A DNA stretch of 64,000 nt from Halobacillus naozhouensis (GTDB lineage Bacteria; Bacillota; Bacilli; Bacillales; Halobacillaceae): positions 868,001-932,000 of the forward strand of contig NZ_CP121671.1 in assembly GCF_029714185.1 (NCBI RefSeq), written 5' to 3'. A program made the position numbers and the translations under genes. A model generated the notes under the pieces. It was not told where the DNA came from and ran no database searches. It saw only the letters and a list, made by a program, of their open reading frames with translations. Below, in pieces: positions 35,014 through 44,070 of the stretch. The number at the start of each line of letters is the position of its first letter. The stretch's first letter is position 1.

Positions 35014-35258
35014 TTGTCGCTGTTAAGAAAAGTAAACCTGGTGATTTCTGTAGCAGTGCTTGGATATGTAGGCTCGCTTATTTTTTGGGATGGTTTTGAA
35101 CTGCCTACTCATCTAATGTTTTCTTTTTGGCCTTGATGTATTTGCTGATGGGTATAGAAGATGTTAAAGACAGAGGAGAGAAGTTTGGTTATCTTTATAT
35201 TATTACATTCTTAATACTCTTCTCATTGCTACTTGGCGACCTGTTGAATATATTCTGA
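35014..35258 (+). pseudogene. DUF3953-like small membrane protein, frameshifted
   Basis: From TTG 35014 (AAAGGAAAAGG upstream) the frame reads LSLLRKVNLVISVAVLGYVG...THLMFSF and then stops. Adding one T to the run near 35127 continues it as LALMYLLMGIEDVKDRGEKFGYLYII, ending at 35256-35258, about 81 residues with three hydrophobic segments. The arrangement, including MGIED after the second segment, is like DUF3953 proteins of bacilli. Function unknown; the family call is from memory and moderate. Confidence 0.55.
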
Positions 35259-35361
35259 ACTGCTAGAAACTCGCGCAAAACAGTAATAGATTGGATTTTT
35301 CTGGGGCTCTTTTTCAAGAATAGGTTTTCGCCTTTAACTGATAGTAGAATAATTATAACAC

Positions 35362-35392
35362 CAAGGGATTTCCGCAAGTGGGAAATCCCTTG
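35362..35392. terminator. Hairpin at the end of the MHS transporter gene
   Basis: CAAGGGATTTCC (35362-35373) pairs perfectly with GGAAATCCCTTG (35381-35392). T content after it is modest on both strands, so it may work in both directions. Confidence 0.7.
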
Positions 35393-35408
35393 AGTATTTT
35401 GAAGTGTC

Positions 35409-36710
35409 TTAAATAGATTGTCTTGATTTTGACTGGTCTGAAATAGAGGTAACCTTAGAGTCACTAGTAAACTTAACTGCTATCAGTGAAATAACACCTG
35501 TTACAATTATAAAAATCGAAATAGGTGATGATGAATTATTGAATTGACTTAAAAGCCAGGTCGCAATGAGCGGCGCGGTTCCACCAGCTAAAGCAGCCCC
35601 GATCTGATAGCCTAAGGATATCCCAGTATAGCGGACTTTTGTCGAAAAAATCTCCGAGAACATTGTCCCAAGCACAGCTGTGATGGGCGGCCAAACAATT
35701 CCTAGAGCGATCACAGTAGCTACAATCACAGCCCAGGTCTCCCCAATTGATAAGAGTAAAAAGTATGGGTAGGCGTAGAGAATCATTCCAATTGTTCCGG
35801 CGATATAAACTGGTTTTCGTCCGACTTTATCCGAAATACGCCCCATAATGGGGATCATAATTGCTGTAATAAATGTAGCTATCGTAACGGAATTCAACAC
35901 ATTAATCTGGTCATACCCGAGTGTATCGGTTGCATAACTAACAACGAAAGTTGCGAAAATGTAAAACGGTGCGGTCTCGACAACTTTGGCTCCAACTGCA
36001 ATTAGTACTTGGCGCCAGTGATACTTTAGTGTGTCGGCAATCGGCATTTTAGAGACTTGCCCTGATTCTTGCGCTTCTTTAAATGCCGGGGTTTCATCAA
36101 GCCCTTTTCGAATCCATAACCCGATAAAGACAAGCCCGGCACTGAGGATAAATGGCACTCTCCATCCCCATGCCATGAAGGCAGCTTCAGGAAGCAAGCT
36201 CATCAATGTTAGTGCTAATGTCCCTAATAGTAATCCAATCGGAACTCCCATTTGGGGGATACTTCCAAAAAAACCTTTCTTCTCCTCAGGCGCATATTCG
36301 ACGGCAAGTAACAGGGCGCCGCCCCATTCTCCGCCAAGGCCGAGTCCTTGAATCAGTCTTAAGGTAATGAGTAAGATCGGTGCCCAGACACCAACTTGAG
36401 CATAGGTAGGAAGAAAGCCGATTAATACGGTGGCTCCGCCCATGAGGGATAAGGTTAAAACCAGGGTTTTCTTTCGTCCGATTTTGTCACCAATATGAGC
36501 AAATATGATTCCGCCCAGTGGACGAATGAAAAATGTTAATGAAAAGGAAGCGTAGGCTAACAGCAAGCCAATGACAGGATCAAAGCTAGGAAAAAACAAT
36601 TCATTAAAAACAAGCGATGCTACAGTTCCATACAAAAAGTAATCAAACCATTCGATCGAACTTCCAGTTAAACTGGCAATTAATACTTTTCGGCTTAGTC
36701 GTTTATCCAT
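35409..36710 (-). CDS. MFS metabolite:H+ symporter (MHS family)
   Basis: Proton-coupled importer, 433 residues with 12 membrane segments, of the ProP/KgtP/ShiA-like MHS branch. Signatures are SSIEWFDYFLYGT near the N-terminus, RPLGGIIFAHIGDKIGRKK in loop 2-3, and GLGLGGEWGGALLLAVEYAP. AGGAGG is placed three bases before ATG 36713 and six before ATG 36710; I use the latter. It lies 35 bases after the ornithine-cyclodeaminase-like gene and is surely cotranscribed. Typical substrates of the branch are amino acids, betaines or dicarboxylates. Confidence 0.92.
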   Translation of the reverse strand: MDKRLSRKVLIASLTGSSIEWFDYFLYGTVASLVFNELFFPSFDPVIGLLLAYASFSLTFFIRPLGGIIFAHIGDKIGRKKTLVLTLSLMGGATVLIGFLPTYAQVGVWAPILLITLRLIQGLGLGGEWGGALLLAVEYAPEEKKGFFGSIPQMGVPIGLLLGTLALTLMSLLPEAAFMAWGWRVPFILSAGLVFIGLWIRKGLDETPAFKEAQESGQVSKMPIADTLKYHWRQVLIAVGAKVVETAPFYIFATFVVSYATDTLGYDQINVLNSVTIATFITAIMIPIMGRISDKVGRKPVYIAGTIGMILYAYPYFLLLSIGETWAVIVATVIALGIVWPPITAVLGTMFSEIFSTKVRYTGISLGYQIGAALAGGTAPLIATWLLSQFNNSSSPISIFIIVTGVISLIAVKFTSDSKVTSISDQSKSRQSI

Positions 36711-36745
36711 CATCTTCCTCCTTGTATTCAGTCTTCAAAACATCC

Positions 36746-37705
36746 TTAATTTTGGACCATTTTTTCATACACTTTTGCGGCTGCAATCGTATCCATATAA
36801 GCCACACCTACCGACTTGTATAGTGTGATTTCATCATGGTTCCGTCGTCCTGACTTTTGCCCTGTGACGAGTTCAGCTAACTCACCGTTTACTTGATCCC
36901 ATGTCCATTTCCCATGATCCGCTGCCTGAATCAGTTCACCGGCTTCATGTTGAACGCCTTCTAATGTATCGACCCACAATTGATCAAGCCGCTCAAGCGT
37001 ATCCACACCGAATTCTTTCAGGTCAGGACGATAAGAGCCAATCGCATTAATGTGAACACCCGGTTTGAGAACATTGGCATCAAATAAGGCTTCCTGTGAT
37101 TTTGAGCTCAACGAAAGTACGTCTGCTTTAGAAGCAGCATCATTAGCTGTATCACTAACGATTACGTCACCTTTCCAGCCTGACTGCTCGATTTCTTCCT
37201 TAAACGCCAAAGCTTTCTCTTCTGTCCGGTTCCATAAAAAAATGCGATCAATCGGTCTGATGGACAGGACAGCCTGGAGTTGTCCTCGTGACTGAGCCCC
37301 GCATCCTAATATGGAGAGCTGCCGCGCATCTTTCTTCGCAAGGTATTCTGTCGCAACACCAGCCCCGGCTCCAGTCCGCATCACAGTCAACCCGCTGGCT
37401 TCAATCGTAGCTAGATGCTGCCCATGAACTGTTTCCGTTAATAAAATTACTCCTTGTAAGGTGGAGATTCCGGCTGCGGGATTGTTTGGAAAAATACTGA
37501 CGACCTTGACAGTTTCATACTCCATGTCTTCAATGTAAGAAGGCATAAACAAGGTGTTAGCTCCAGAGTGGGAATGATCCAACACTGTTCGGACAGGAGC
37601 ATAGGTTTTATTTTGCGAATATAAGCGGAAACCTTCCTTCAGGTCTGCAATACACTCCTTCATCGTGTAAACAGAATCAATATCATGCTGAGTAATAAAG
37701 TTCAT
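36746..37705 (-). CDS. Ornithine cyclodeaminase/mu-crystallin family enzyme
   Basis: NAD(P)-binding protein of 319 residues. The Rossmann loop is SILGCGAQSRGQLQAV with the following LWNRTEEKA; the N-terminal half has FMPSYIED and GLTVMRTGAGAGVATEYLA, typical of the family, and the C-terminal GVAYMDTIAAAKVYEK is also normal. The family includes ornithine cyclodeaminase, ketimine reductase, alanine dehydrogenase-like and EutC-type enzymes. The adjacent MHS importer suggests that its amino-acid-like substrate is taken up from outside. GAGAGGAGAA precedes ATG 37705. Confidence 0.9.
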   Translation of the reverse strand: MNFITQHDIDSVYTMKECIADLKEGFRLYSQNKTYAPVRTVLDHSHSGANTLFMPSYIEDMEYETVKVVSIFPNNPAAGISTLQGVILLTETVHGQHLATIEASGLTVMRTGAGAGVATEYLAKKDARQLSILGCGAQSRGQLQAVLSIRPIDRIFLWNRTEEKALAFKEEIEQSGWKGDVIVSDTANDAASKADVLSLSSKSQEALFDANVLKPGVHINAIGSYRPDLKEFGVDTLERLDQLWVDTLEGVQHEAGELIQAADHGKWTWDQVNGELAELVTGQKSGRRNHDEITLYKSVGVAYMDTIAAAKVYEKMVQN

Positions 37706-37773
37706 ATTAGTTTCTCCTCTCTTTCATAAAATGGGACAGGTTCTCAGACTCGGGAGGTATAAATCAACTTTAA

Positions 37774-37794
37774 AATTGAAGTGTCACTTCAATT
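37774..37794. promoter_or_regulatory. 21-bp perfect palindrome, probable operator
   Basis: AATTGAAGTG-T-CACTTCAATT, ten bases on each side of a single central T, in the region between the divergent ornithine-cyclodeaminase-like gene and the XRE-cupin regulator. A possible rightward -10 TATGAT lies at 37814-37819. Best read as the binding site of the adjacent regulator. Confidence 0.75.
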
Positions 37795-37931
37795 ACGAAA
37801 TTAGTTAAAATGTTATGATAGTTCAGATAATTTTACAAGCCTTAATCTGTTATTTGGTAAAATCGTTACATTTTGCCCATACTCCTGTATCCTTAGGGAG
37901 GAGTCCATCATTTGCAAAAGGATGCATACAT

Positions 37932-38474
37932 ATGAAAAACATAATCGGGAATCAAATCAAAGAGTTACGAAAGCAGAAGAAACTCACATTAAAACAAGTG
38001 TCTGAGAGGACCAGTCTATCCATCAGCTTTTTATCACAAGTTGAGCGGGCCAAGTCCTCTGTTACATTAGATTCGTTAAAGAAAATATCAGAAGTTCTGG
38101 ATGTTAATCCGAGTTACTTCTTTCCGAGTGATCCGAAAACTGCCGTGAAGCGTAATACTGTAGACGAAAATTCGACTCCAACCACCCCCTTTATTTATAA
38201 GGATTTATCCGGTAACTTTGACCATTCGGTATTTACTCCGATCTTAGTTACACTAAGCCCGGGGGAAACGAATGGAAATCCTCTTTCTCATAAAGGTCAG
38301 GAGTTCTTGTATGTGCTGGAGGGAGAATTGACCGTATGGATGGAAGCGGAGGAATATGTACTGAGCCCGAATGATTGTATTCACCTTAACTCGACTGTTC
38401 AGCATTATTGGTTTAATCGGACAGAGGATGTTGTTAAATTTTTGTGTGTTTCAACTAATCCCGGACTGAATTAA
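37932..38474 (+). CDS. XRE-cupin transcription regulator
   Basis: Regulator of 180 residues: N-terminal HTH (IKELRKQKKLTLKQVSERTSLSISFLSQVERAKSS) and C-terminal cupin barrel (GQEFLYVLEGELTVWM, followed by LSPNDCIHLNSTVQHYW). Members bind a small ligand in the cupin domain and usually control an adjacent transport and catabolic gene set. AAAAGGATG precedes ATG 37932; the longer in-frame start at 37815 would lie inside the promoter region. Divergent from the OCD-MHS pair across the palindrome at 37774. Confidence 0.92.
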   Translation: MKNIIGNQIKELRKQKKLTLKQVSERTSLSISFLSQVERAKSSVTLDSLKKISEVLDVNPSYFFPSDPKTAVKRNTVDENSTPTTPFIYKDLSGNFDHSVFTPILVTLSPGETNGNPLSHKGQEFLYVLEGELTVWMEAEEYVLSPNDCIHLNSTVQHYWFNRTEDVVKFLCVSTNPGLN

Positions 38475-38529
38475 AATAATGACCAGTAATTGCATTGTTC
38501 TAACTCTATAACTAAAGAGGTTTGTGTAA

Positions 38530-38560
38530 AGGCAGGGAAATACTTCTCTGCCTGTTTTTT
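38530..38560 (+). terminator. Terminator after the XRE-cupin gene
   Basis: GGCAGGGA/TCTCTGCC stem with a six-base loop and T-run TTTTTTTT from 38554. Confidence 0.8.
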
Positions 38561-38820
38561 TAACTTAGGGTCTTCGTTGTCTCCAGCATTGGCGATGGTT
38601 GAGCATGGAAGTTAGTTTAGGATTTATTTCATGAAGTTTACGTTGATAAGAAGAATTAATCTTAAAATTCTAATGGATCCGTTTCAATCACCCTTAAATC
38701 AGGAACAGTACAACCAAATTCAATTGACTAAAGCAGCATGGTATTCGCTGATTTCAGGTTGGTAAGGTTTTAATTTCCTTATTTGTAAGGCCAAATTTTC
38801 ATACAAAGGATGGGAAGGCA
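38561..38820. other. Gene-free stretch before the DUF2817 gene
   Basis: No complete gene. A 30-codon frame at 38673-38765 (starting MDPFQSPLNQEQ) faintly recalls the N-terminus of CysJ-type proteins but has no ribosome site. The promoter of the next gene is presumably here; no strong consensus was found. Confidence 0.4.
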
Positions 38821-39960
38821 ATGGAAAAGACAGGTACCTATTTCAAATCAAACTATGAAGAATCACGAAAAACATTTCGGAACCATTTGGATACGATCAA
38901 GTTAAAATGGCCACAAGCTGTATTGTCCAGTGAAGTGATTGGTCAGGAAGATGATAACACCATAGATGTGATTTATTCACCTGCCGTGACGTCCAATCAG
39001 CAAGTACTGTTTTTTACAACCGGCGAACATGGCATAGAGGGGCATGCCGGGGCTGGTGTTCTTCACTTATTTGTAGATGAGTACCTTGATCAGGTAGATC
39101 CTGAAACTACTGGGATTTGCTTGATTCATGCCTTGAACCCATGGGGAATGAGACACTTCCGGCGGGTAACGGAAAATAATATAGACCTCAATCGGAACTA
39201 TTTTTATAATCAATCTTCCGTAGCAGAAGAAGTAAATCGGAATTATGCGAAGGAAAGGGACCTTTTCCTTCCAAATGGGAAAATAAATGATCTTAAGGAA
39301 GAAAAGAGGAAACTGTATATCGAATTAGGCAAAGCATTGGCCAGAGAGGGATATGGTGGGATTACGAAAGCTAAAGGGATGGGGCAATTTGAGTTTAGAC
39401 GGGGAGTTTATTTTGGAGGAAATGACGAGGAAGAATCCACTGCATTCTTAAAAGAGTGGCAAAAAAAACTATTATCCACCTATCCACGCGTCATCCACAT
39501 GGACTGGCACACAGCCCTTGGCCCAGCAAACGAGATGACGATGGTCGTTTCAGAGCACGATTCTCGCGAGGAAAAAGAACTAAAATCTGACTATCAGATA
39601 AAAAATATAAAAAAGTTTACACCAACAGATGTGAAAGGCGATTCGACTAACCATTTTCACAAAGTACAACAGGAATTATATCCAGAGACGTATCTTTTCT
39701 CAGCCTTGTTCGAATTCGGGACATTCGGCACGAGCAAGAAAGCTGAGCTGCGTGAATTTACGACTATGATTTTAGAGAATCATATGTATTGGGGTGGAGC
39801 TGAGCAAGAAGAAGATGCTCAATGGATCTTGGATGAGTTTCAAGCTATGTTTTATCCAGATGATGCGAATTGGAGAGAAGCGGTGGTGAAGGAAACACGG
39901 GCAGGTATTGAATCGGTACTAGGAAGAGAGGGGATCTTGGCTGTTAATCAGTTTAAATAA
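38821..39960 (+). CDS. DUF2817 zinc-carboxypeptidase-like protein (M14 superfamily)
   Basis: Cytoplasmic protein of 379 residues with the DUF2817 layout. The expected zinc ligands are in TTGEHGIEGHAG (H..E) and HMDWHTALG, and a candidate catalytic Glu is in ALFEFGTFGT. NNIDLNRNYF matches the Arg/Asn substrate-binding segment of M14 enzymes. The family is poorly characterised; hydrolysis of an N-acyl or peptide-like bond is likely. GGATGGGAAGG lies before ATG 38821. It stands alone after the terminator of the regulator gene. Confidence 0.87.
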   Translation: MEKTGTYFKSNYEESRKTFRNHLDTIKLKWPQAVLSSEVIGQEDDNTIDVIYSPAVTSNQQVLFFTTGEHGIEGHAGAGVLHLFVDEYLDQVDPETTGICLIHALNPWGMRHFRRVTENNIDLNRNYFYNQSSVAEEVNRNYAKERDLFLPNGKINDLKEEKRKLYIELGKALAREGYGGITKAKGMGQFEFRRGVYFGGNDEEESTAFLKEWQKKLLSTYPRVIHMDWHTALGPANEMTMVVSEHDSREEKELKSDYQIKNIKKFTPTDVKGDSTNHFHKVQQELYPETYLFSALFEFGTFGTSKKAELREFTTMILENHMYWGGAEQEEDAQWILDEFQAMFYPDDANWREAVVKETRAGIESVLGREGILAVNQFK

Positions 39961-40007
39961 AACTGCTTCTATACTAAAGCCTATCATAATTGAAGGAGGA
40001 GAGAATC

Positions 40008-40388
40008 ATGGATCATGTAAAGGCGCTTGCAATTAAAGGGGTTATGACACTCCTATTCCTCTATGTAGTCTTAACCCTCGGATTTGGTGTTTCATTTCTT
40101 AATGTGCTGATCGTCACGATTGTTCTCGGAGCCGTTTCGTATCTCTTAGGTGATCTTTACCTTCTCATTAAAACAACGAACAGTGTGGCTGCGACAGCAG
40201 ATGTGGGTTTAACGTTTATCATTGTGTGGCTGCTCGGCATGGCTTTGACTGGCCTCGGTACAGGGACAATGGCAGGTGCAGCAGCTATTTCCGCTGTAAT
40301 CATTGCGCTTGGAGAATACTTTTTCCATATTTACGTTGTGTATAAGAGACTTGCAGTCAAAAAACGGTTAAAAGCATATATGTATTAA
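40008..40388 (+). CDS. YndM/DUF2512 family membrane protein
   Basis: Integral membrane protein of 126 residues with four hydrophobic segments, beginning MDHVKALAIKGVMTLLFLYVVL, as in the DUF2512 family of Bacillus. Function is not known. GAAGGAGGAGAG immediately precedes ATG 40008; an upstream in-frame start at 39990 would overlap this site. Separate small transcription unit ending at a strong terminator. Confidence 0.87.
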   Translation: MDHVKALAIKGVMTLLFLYVVLTLGFGVSFLNVLIVTIVLGAVSYLLGDLYLLIKTTNSVAATADVGLTFIIVWLLGMALTGLGTGTMAGAAAISAVIIALGEYFFHIYVVYKRLAVKKRLKAYMY

Positions 40389-40395
40389 TAATAGG

Positions 40396-40428
40396 AGGAC
40401 TGCCCTGTTTATAGGGCAGTCCTTTTCC
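40396..40428 (+). terminator. Terminator after the DUF2512 gene
   Basis: AGGACTGCCCT (40396-40406) pairs perfectly with AGGGCAGTCCT (40413-40423), then TTTT. Confidence 0.92.
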
Positions 40429-40499
40429 TTTCCTACACACAAATTGAACACTTAACGTTTGCATTCCCCCAAAATAGCCAGCCCATATGCCTGGTTGGT

Positions 40500-41141
40500 C
40501 TAATTTTGCGGGTCTTGAATATCCTTCGTTAAACCCTTCCAAAAGAAGTCAACAATTTGTTTGGCAGCTTCTTGTGGGGAAGAGAATATCGTTTGTTTAT
40601 CGGCATTCTTATAGTTACCCGTATTGAGCAAAGAAATATATCCGTGCACAGCAAAGGCGGGATTGATGGGGGAAATGATCCCCTGATCGGTCGCTTCTTG
40701 AAAGAATTCCTCCATCGACGTATACATTGCTTCTTCTGCTTTTTGGATAGCCGTCAACTGCTCCTTCGAAAGCATGTTCTTGGCATTATGAATAAAACGC
40801 TCGGTATCTAAGTCAACCGAAACTTTCAGATAAGCTTCCGCCACGTTCAGCAATCTCGTTCGAAAGGGCTTGTCTTCGTTCAGGAGTTGAAGGGTCATAT
40901 TTTGAATACGATACATCAACCTGATCATTGTCTCTGTATAAAGCTCTGATTTGGTTTTGTAATAATAGTACACCGATGCTTTCGTTACATTACAAGCCTT
41001 TGCCACATCATCCATCGATACATCCTGATAGCTGTTCTCGAGAAAAAGTTGAGATGCGTTGAATAGGATGAGTTCATCTGTCGGCTGTTTGTCTTTATAG
41101 TGAGGGGGACGTCCTGGGGAACGATTTGTTTGTTTCTCCAT
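40500..41141 (-). CDS. TetR-family regulator
   Basis: Repressor of 213 residues. The N-terminal TetR HTH is clear: ILFNASQLFLENSYQDVSMDDVAKACNVTKASVYYYYKTKSELY; the rest is the helical ligand domain. ATG 41141 is set by AAGGAG at about 41150; the longer in-frame start at 41168 would include that site. Divergent from the MMPL transporter, which it presumably represses until an inducer, perhaps a lipid or drug, is present. Confidence 0.92.
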   Translation of the reverse strand: MEKQTNRSPGRPPHYKDKQPTDELILFNASQLFLENSYQDVSMDDVAKACNVTKASVYYYYKTKSELYTETMIRLMYRIQNMTLQLLNEDKPFRTRLLNVAEAYLKVSVDLDTERFIHNAKNMLSKEQLTAIQKAEEAMYTSMEEFFQEATDQGIISPINPAFAVHGYISLLNTGNYKNADKQTIFSSPQEAAKQIVDFFWKGLTKDIQDPQN

Positions 41142-41213
41142 CTTTAAACTCCTTATACGAAAGGTCAAATTTAGTATAACACAGGCGGTTTGCTGAAAAG
41201 AAATAGCAAACTT

Positions 41214-41242
41214 TTGATAATTAACTGTCTAGTATATATAAT
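41214..41242 (+). promoter_or_regulatory. Sigma-A promoter of the MMPL gene
   Basis: -35 TTGATA (41214-41219), 17-base spacer, -10 TATAAT (41237-41242). Directly followed by a direct repeat of TTTAGAGTA (41242-41250 and 41255-41263) that might be part of a regulator site. Confidence 0.8.
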
Positions 41243-41306
41243 TTAGAGTACATGTTTAGAGTATAAATACATAACGGTATTTGTAAAAGGGGAGGGAGAG
41301 ATTCTT

Positions 41307-43559
41307 TTGAAAAAATCACTTATCACCCAGTGGGGTCAAATGGTCGCTGGTTCGAAAACGCGTTGGCTGACGATCATGATTTGGCTTTTGCTGGTTGTTG
41401 TTTTATCATTTGTCTGGCCACAGGTCAATCAGGAGGAAACCAATTCAAGTCAATTACTTCCAGACGATGCTATGTCGGTGGAGGCTTCAAATATTTCGTC
41501 CGAGCAATTTTCCAATGATTCGGGAGTTCCTCTATTAGTGGTCTGGCATCGAGATGGAGGACTTGAGGAAAAGGATTATGAAACAATCCAGAAGATTTAT
41601 GGCAGCCTGGAAGAAGAGCCGGTCTCCAAACAGAAGTTAATCCCACCGTTTGCGAAAGCACCGCCGCAAGCTTTAAAGGGAGCAAGCTCTAAAGATGGGG
41701 TGGCCCTAACGACTCCTGTCTTTTTTGAAAAAGGGGCATCGACGGAATCGTTACAGCATGCTCTGGCTCAATTACAAGAGAGAATTATTGATCAGACTAG
41801 TGAGTCGGTCTTTCAGGAGGACCTCTCAGAAGATGGGCTGCACGTACGTTTTACGGGGCCAGTTGGCATTCAGATTGATGCTACAGAGTTATTTAGCAAT
41901 GCCGATGTGACACTGTTAATGGCAACGGTCGGATTAGTTTTAGGACTGTTGATAATCTTATATCGCTCTCCGATCCTTGCATTAGTTCCTCTTGTTGCTG
42001 TAGGGGTGGCTTACGGTTTAATCAGTCCATTACTCGGCTTTATGGCCGATCAGGGTTGGATTGTGGTCGATTCCCAGGCGATTTCGATTATGACCGTCTT
42101 ATTATTTGGAGCGGGAACAGACTATTGCTTGTTTCTCATCTCCCGGTACCGTGATGAATTACGAGTTGAAACAGATAAAAATATCGCTTTACAGAAAGCG
42201 GTTAGCGGGTCGGGTGGCGCGATCATGGTCAGTGCCTTAACGACGCTCACTGGGCTGTTAACATTAGGGCTGGCTTACTACGCTTCTTATGACCGCTTTG
42301 CCGTGCCGTTTAGTTTATCCATCCTGGTGATTGGTATTGCAGCCTTAACTTTGCTGCCAGCAATACTAGCTATCTTGGGAAGGGTGGCTTTCGTACCATT
42401 TATTCCTCGTACGGAAGAAATGATTCAAGAGGGGGAACGTAAAAAAGGAAAGTCCTTGCGGCGCCCCGAATCAACTGGTCCTATTAACCGGGCTATTGGT
42501 CGCTGGGCAACGGATAAACCATGGGCCATTATCCTTTCATGTACAATTTTGCTAGGTGGTCTGGCGCTATTTGTACCGAAAATCGATTACACGTATGGTT
42601 TGCTGGATTCTTTCCCGGAAGATATGCCTTCCCGTGAAGGATTCTCAATCATTGCTGATCATTATTCACCTGGAGAGGTGGCTCCTGCTCAAGTGATCGT
42701 TGAGACAGAGGGGGAAAAGGTGAATGTGATAGAGACGCTAAGCTCGCTTTCTGTTGTTGGATCGGTTAGTGGTCCGGTGGAAGGATCCGAGAATTCTTCC
42801 CTACTGAAATACAAAGTCACTCTAGCTGCTGATCCATATTCGGAAACAGCCATTCAGTCTATTCCGAATATGAAGAGCGAGGTAGCGGCCGCCCTCGAGG
42901 AAGCAGGAATAGAGAATGCCGCCAATAACGTGTGGATTGGGGGGGAAACGGCCGGACTTTATGATACGAAACAAATAACAAAACGAGACCAGTCCGTCAT
43001 CATCCCGGCTGTACTGATCATCATCGCTGTGCTGCTGCTCGTTTATCTGCGTTCTATTGTAGCCATGATCTATTTACTAGGAACCGTAGTGCTATCATAC
43101 CTTGGTGCCTTAGGGTTAGGGTGGCTGATCATCGATTACATCTATGAGGCAGATGGTATGTCAGGATTAATCCCGCTTTATGCTTTCGTATTTCTTGTGG
43201 CACTGGGTGAAGACTATAACATATTTATGGTCTCAAGCATTTGGAAAAAGCGCCATCACATGCCCCTGAAACAGGCTATACGCGAGGGAGTAAGCGAAAC
43301 GAGTGGAGTTATAGGTTCTGCCGGACTCATTCTGGCGGGGACATTTTCGGTGCTTGCCGTGCTGCCACTTCAAGTATTAGTTCAATTTGGAACGGTGACG
43401 GCTATTGGCGTTCTCCTTGATACGTTTATTGTCCGACCATTACTGGTTCCTTCTCTCACCGCTGTATTAGGAAGATTCTCATTTTGGCCGGGTAAACTAT
43501 GGAAGAGGAAAGATAGTGAAGGCGACATGGTTCAAAAGGAAGGGGAGTCCATGGAGTAG
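41307..43559 (+). CDS. MMPL-family RND transporter
   Basis: Large membrane protein of 750 residues with two RND halves. Each has an extracytoplasmic domain after the first helix (about 40-190 and 430-560) and five to six helices; the SSD-like motifs GAGTDYCLFLISRYRDEL and ALGEDYNIFMVSSIWKKR are the proton-relay regions. Gram-positive MMPL proteins export lipids, siderophores or drugs. The start is TTG 41307, supported by GGGGAGGGAG at 41290-41299. Regulated with the divergent TetR gene. Confidence 0.93.
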   Translation: MKKSLITQWGQMVAGSKTRWLTIMIWLLLVVVLSFVWPQVNQEETNSSQLLPDDAMSVEASNISSEQFSNDSGVPLLVVWHRDGGLEEKDYETIQKIYGSLEEEPVSKQKLIPPFAKAPPQALKGASSKDGVALTTPVFFEKGASTESLQHALAQLQERIIDQTSESVFQEDLSEDGLHVRFTGPVGIQIDATELFSNADVTLLMATVGLVLGLLIILYRSPILALVPLVAVGVAYGLISPLLGFMADQGWIVVDSQAISIMTVLLFGAGTDYCLFLISRYRDELRVETDKNIALQKAVSGSGGAIMVSALTTLTGLLTLGLAYYASYDRFAVPFSLSILVIGIAALTLLPAILAILGRVAFVPFIPRTEEMIQEGERKKGKSLRRPESTGPINRAIGRWATDKPWAIILSCTILLGGLALFVPKIDYTYGLLDSFPEDMPSREGFSIIADHYSPGEVAPAQVIVETEGEKVNVIETLSSLSVVGSVSGPVEGSENSSLLKYKVTLAADPYSETAIQSIPNMKSEVAAALEEAGIENAANNVWIGGETAGLYDTKQITKRDQSVIIPAVLIIIAVLLLVYLRSIVAMIYLLGTVVLSYLGALGLGWLIIDYIYEADGMSGLIPLYAFVFLVALGEDYNIFMVSSIWKKRHHMPLKQAIREGVSETSGVIGSAGLILAGTFSVLAVLPLQVLVQFGTVTAIGVLLDTFIVRPLLVPSLTAVLGRFSFWPGKLWKRKDSEGDMVQKEGESME

Positions 43560-43594
43560 AACGAAGAGTGAACGGATTAAAAAATGGACTAGAA

Positions 43595-43632
43595 AGAATA
43601 AAGCACGTTTAGTTAAACGGGCTTTATTCTTG
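43595..43632 (+). terminator. Terminator after the MMPL gene
   Basis: AGAATAAAGC (43595-43604) and CGTTT pair with AAACG and GCTTTATTCT (43621-43630), then TTG. A/T-rich but long. Confidence 0.7.
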
Positions 43633-43815
43633 TAGAAAACTTAATATTATTTAGTCCTAATATTCAAAATATTAGACAGGAATTGTAGTTGATCTTACTA
43701 TTTTGTGATAAAATGTAGAAAGCTATCTAAAAGTTTCATACAACCAAAACTACTTCGCCTCGAACCTCCGCAATACAAAGTTTGCTGTTGAAAAATGAAT
43801 GAGGAGGGACTTGTC

Positions 43816-44070
43816 ATGAGTTTTAAAGTAGTCGCTTTTTATAACGAAAAAACTGAAATCAACTTTCTCCAAAGTTCTCTCTTGGATTATAGAACAGAAT
43901 TACATTTTAATACGAATGAAGAGGCCGAAGCTTTCATTTGTTATATAAAGAACAATGAATTCTCTCATGAAAATTATCGCTTTAAAATCATGCCATATAA
44001 ACATCACCTTCTTATTGATGAGGGGGGGAAACATAGGGAAAAAAATATGGAAGCTTCGTCACTTTTTTAA
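43816..44070 (+). CDS. Hypothetical protein, 84 residues
   Basis: Not recognised. Soluble protein starting MSFKVVAFYNEKTEINFLQ with a mixed alpha/beta pattern, no signal. GAGGAGGG precedes ATG 43816 with good spacing, so expression is likely. Its stop overlaps the stop of the next, convergent gene (44067-44070, sequence TTAA). Confidence 0.6.
   Translation: MSFKVVAFYNEKTEINFLQSSLLDYRTELHFNTNEEAEAFICYIKNNEFSHENYRFKIMPYKHHLLIDEGGKHREKNMEASSLF

Noticed and set aside
38673..38765. CysJ N-terminal fragment
   Set aside because: SPLNQEQ resembles the CysJ start, but the frame is only 30 codons, has no ribosome site, and no further CysJ sequence follows.
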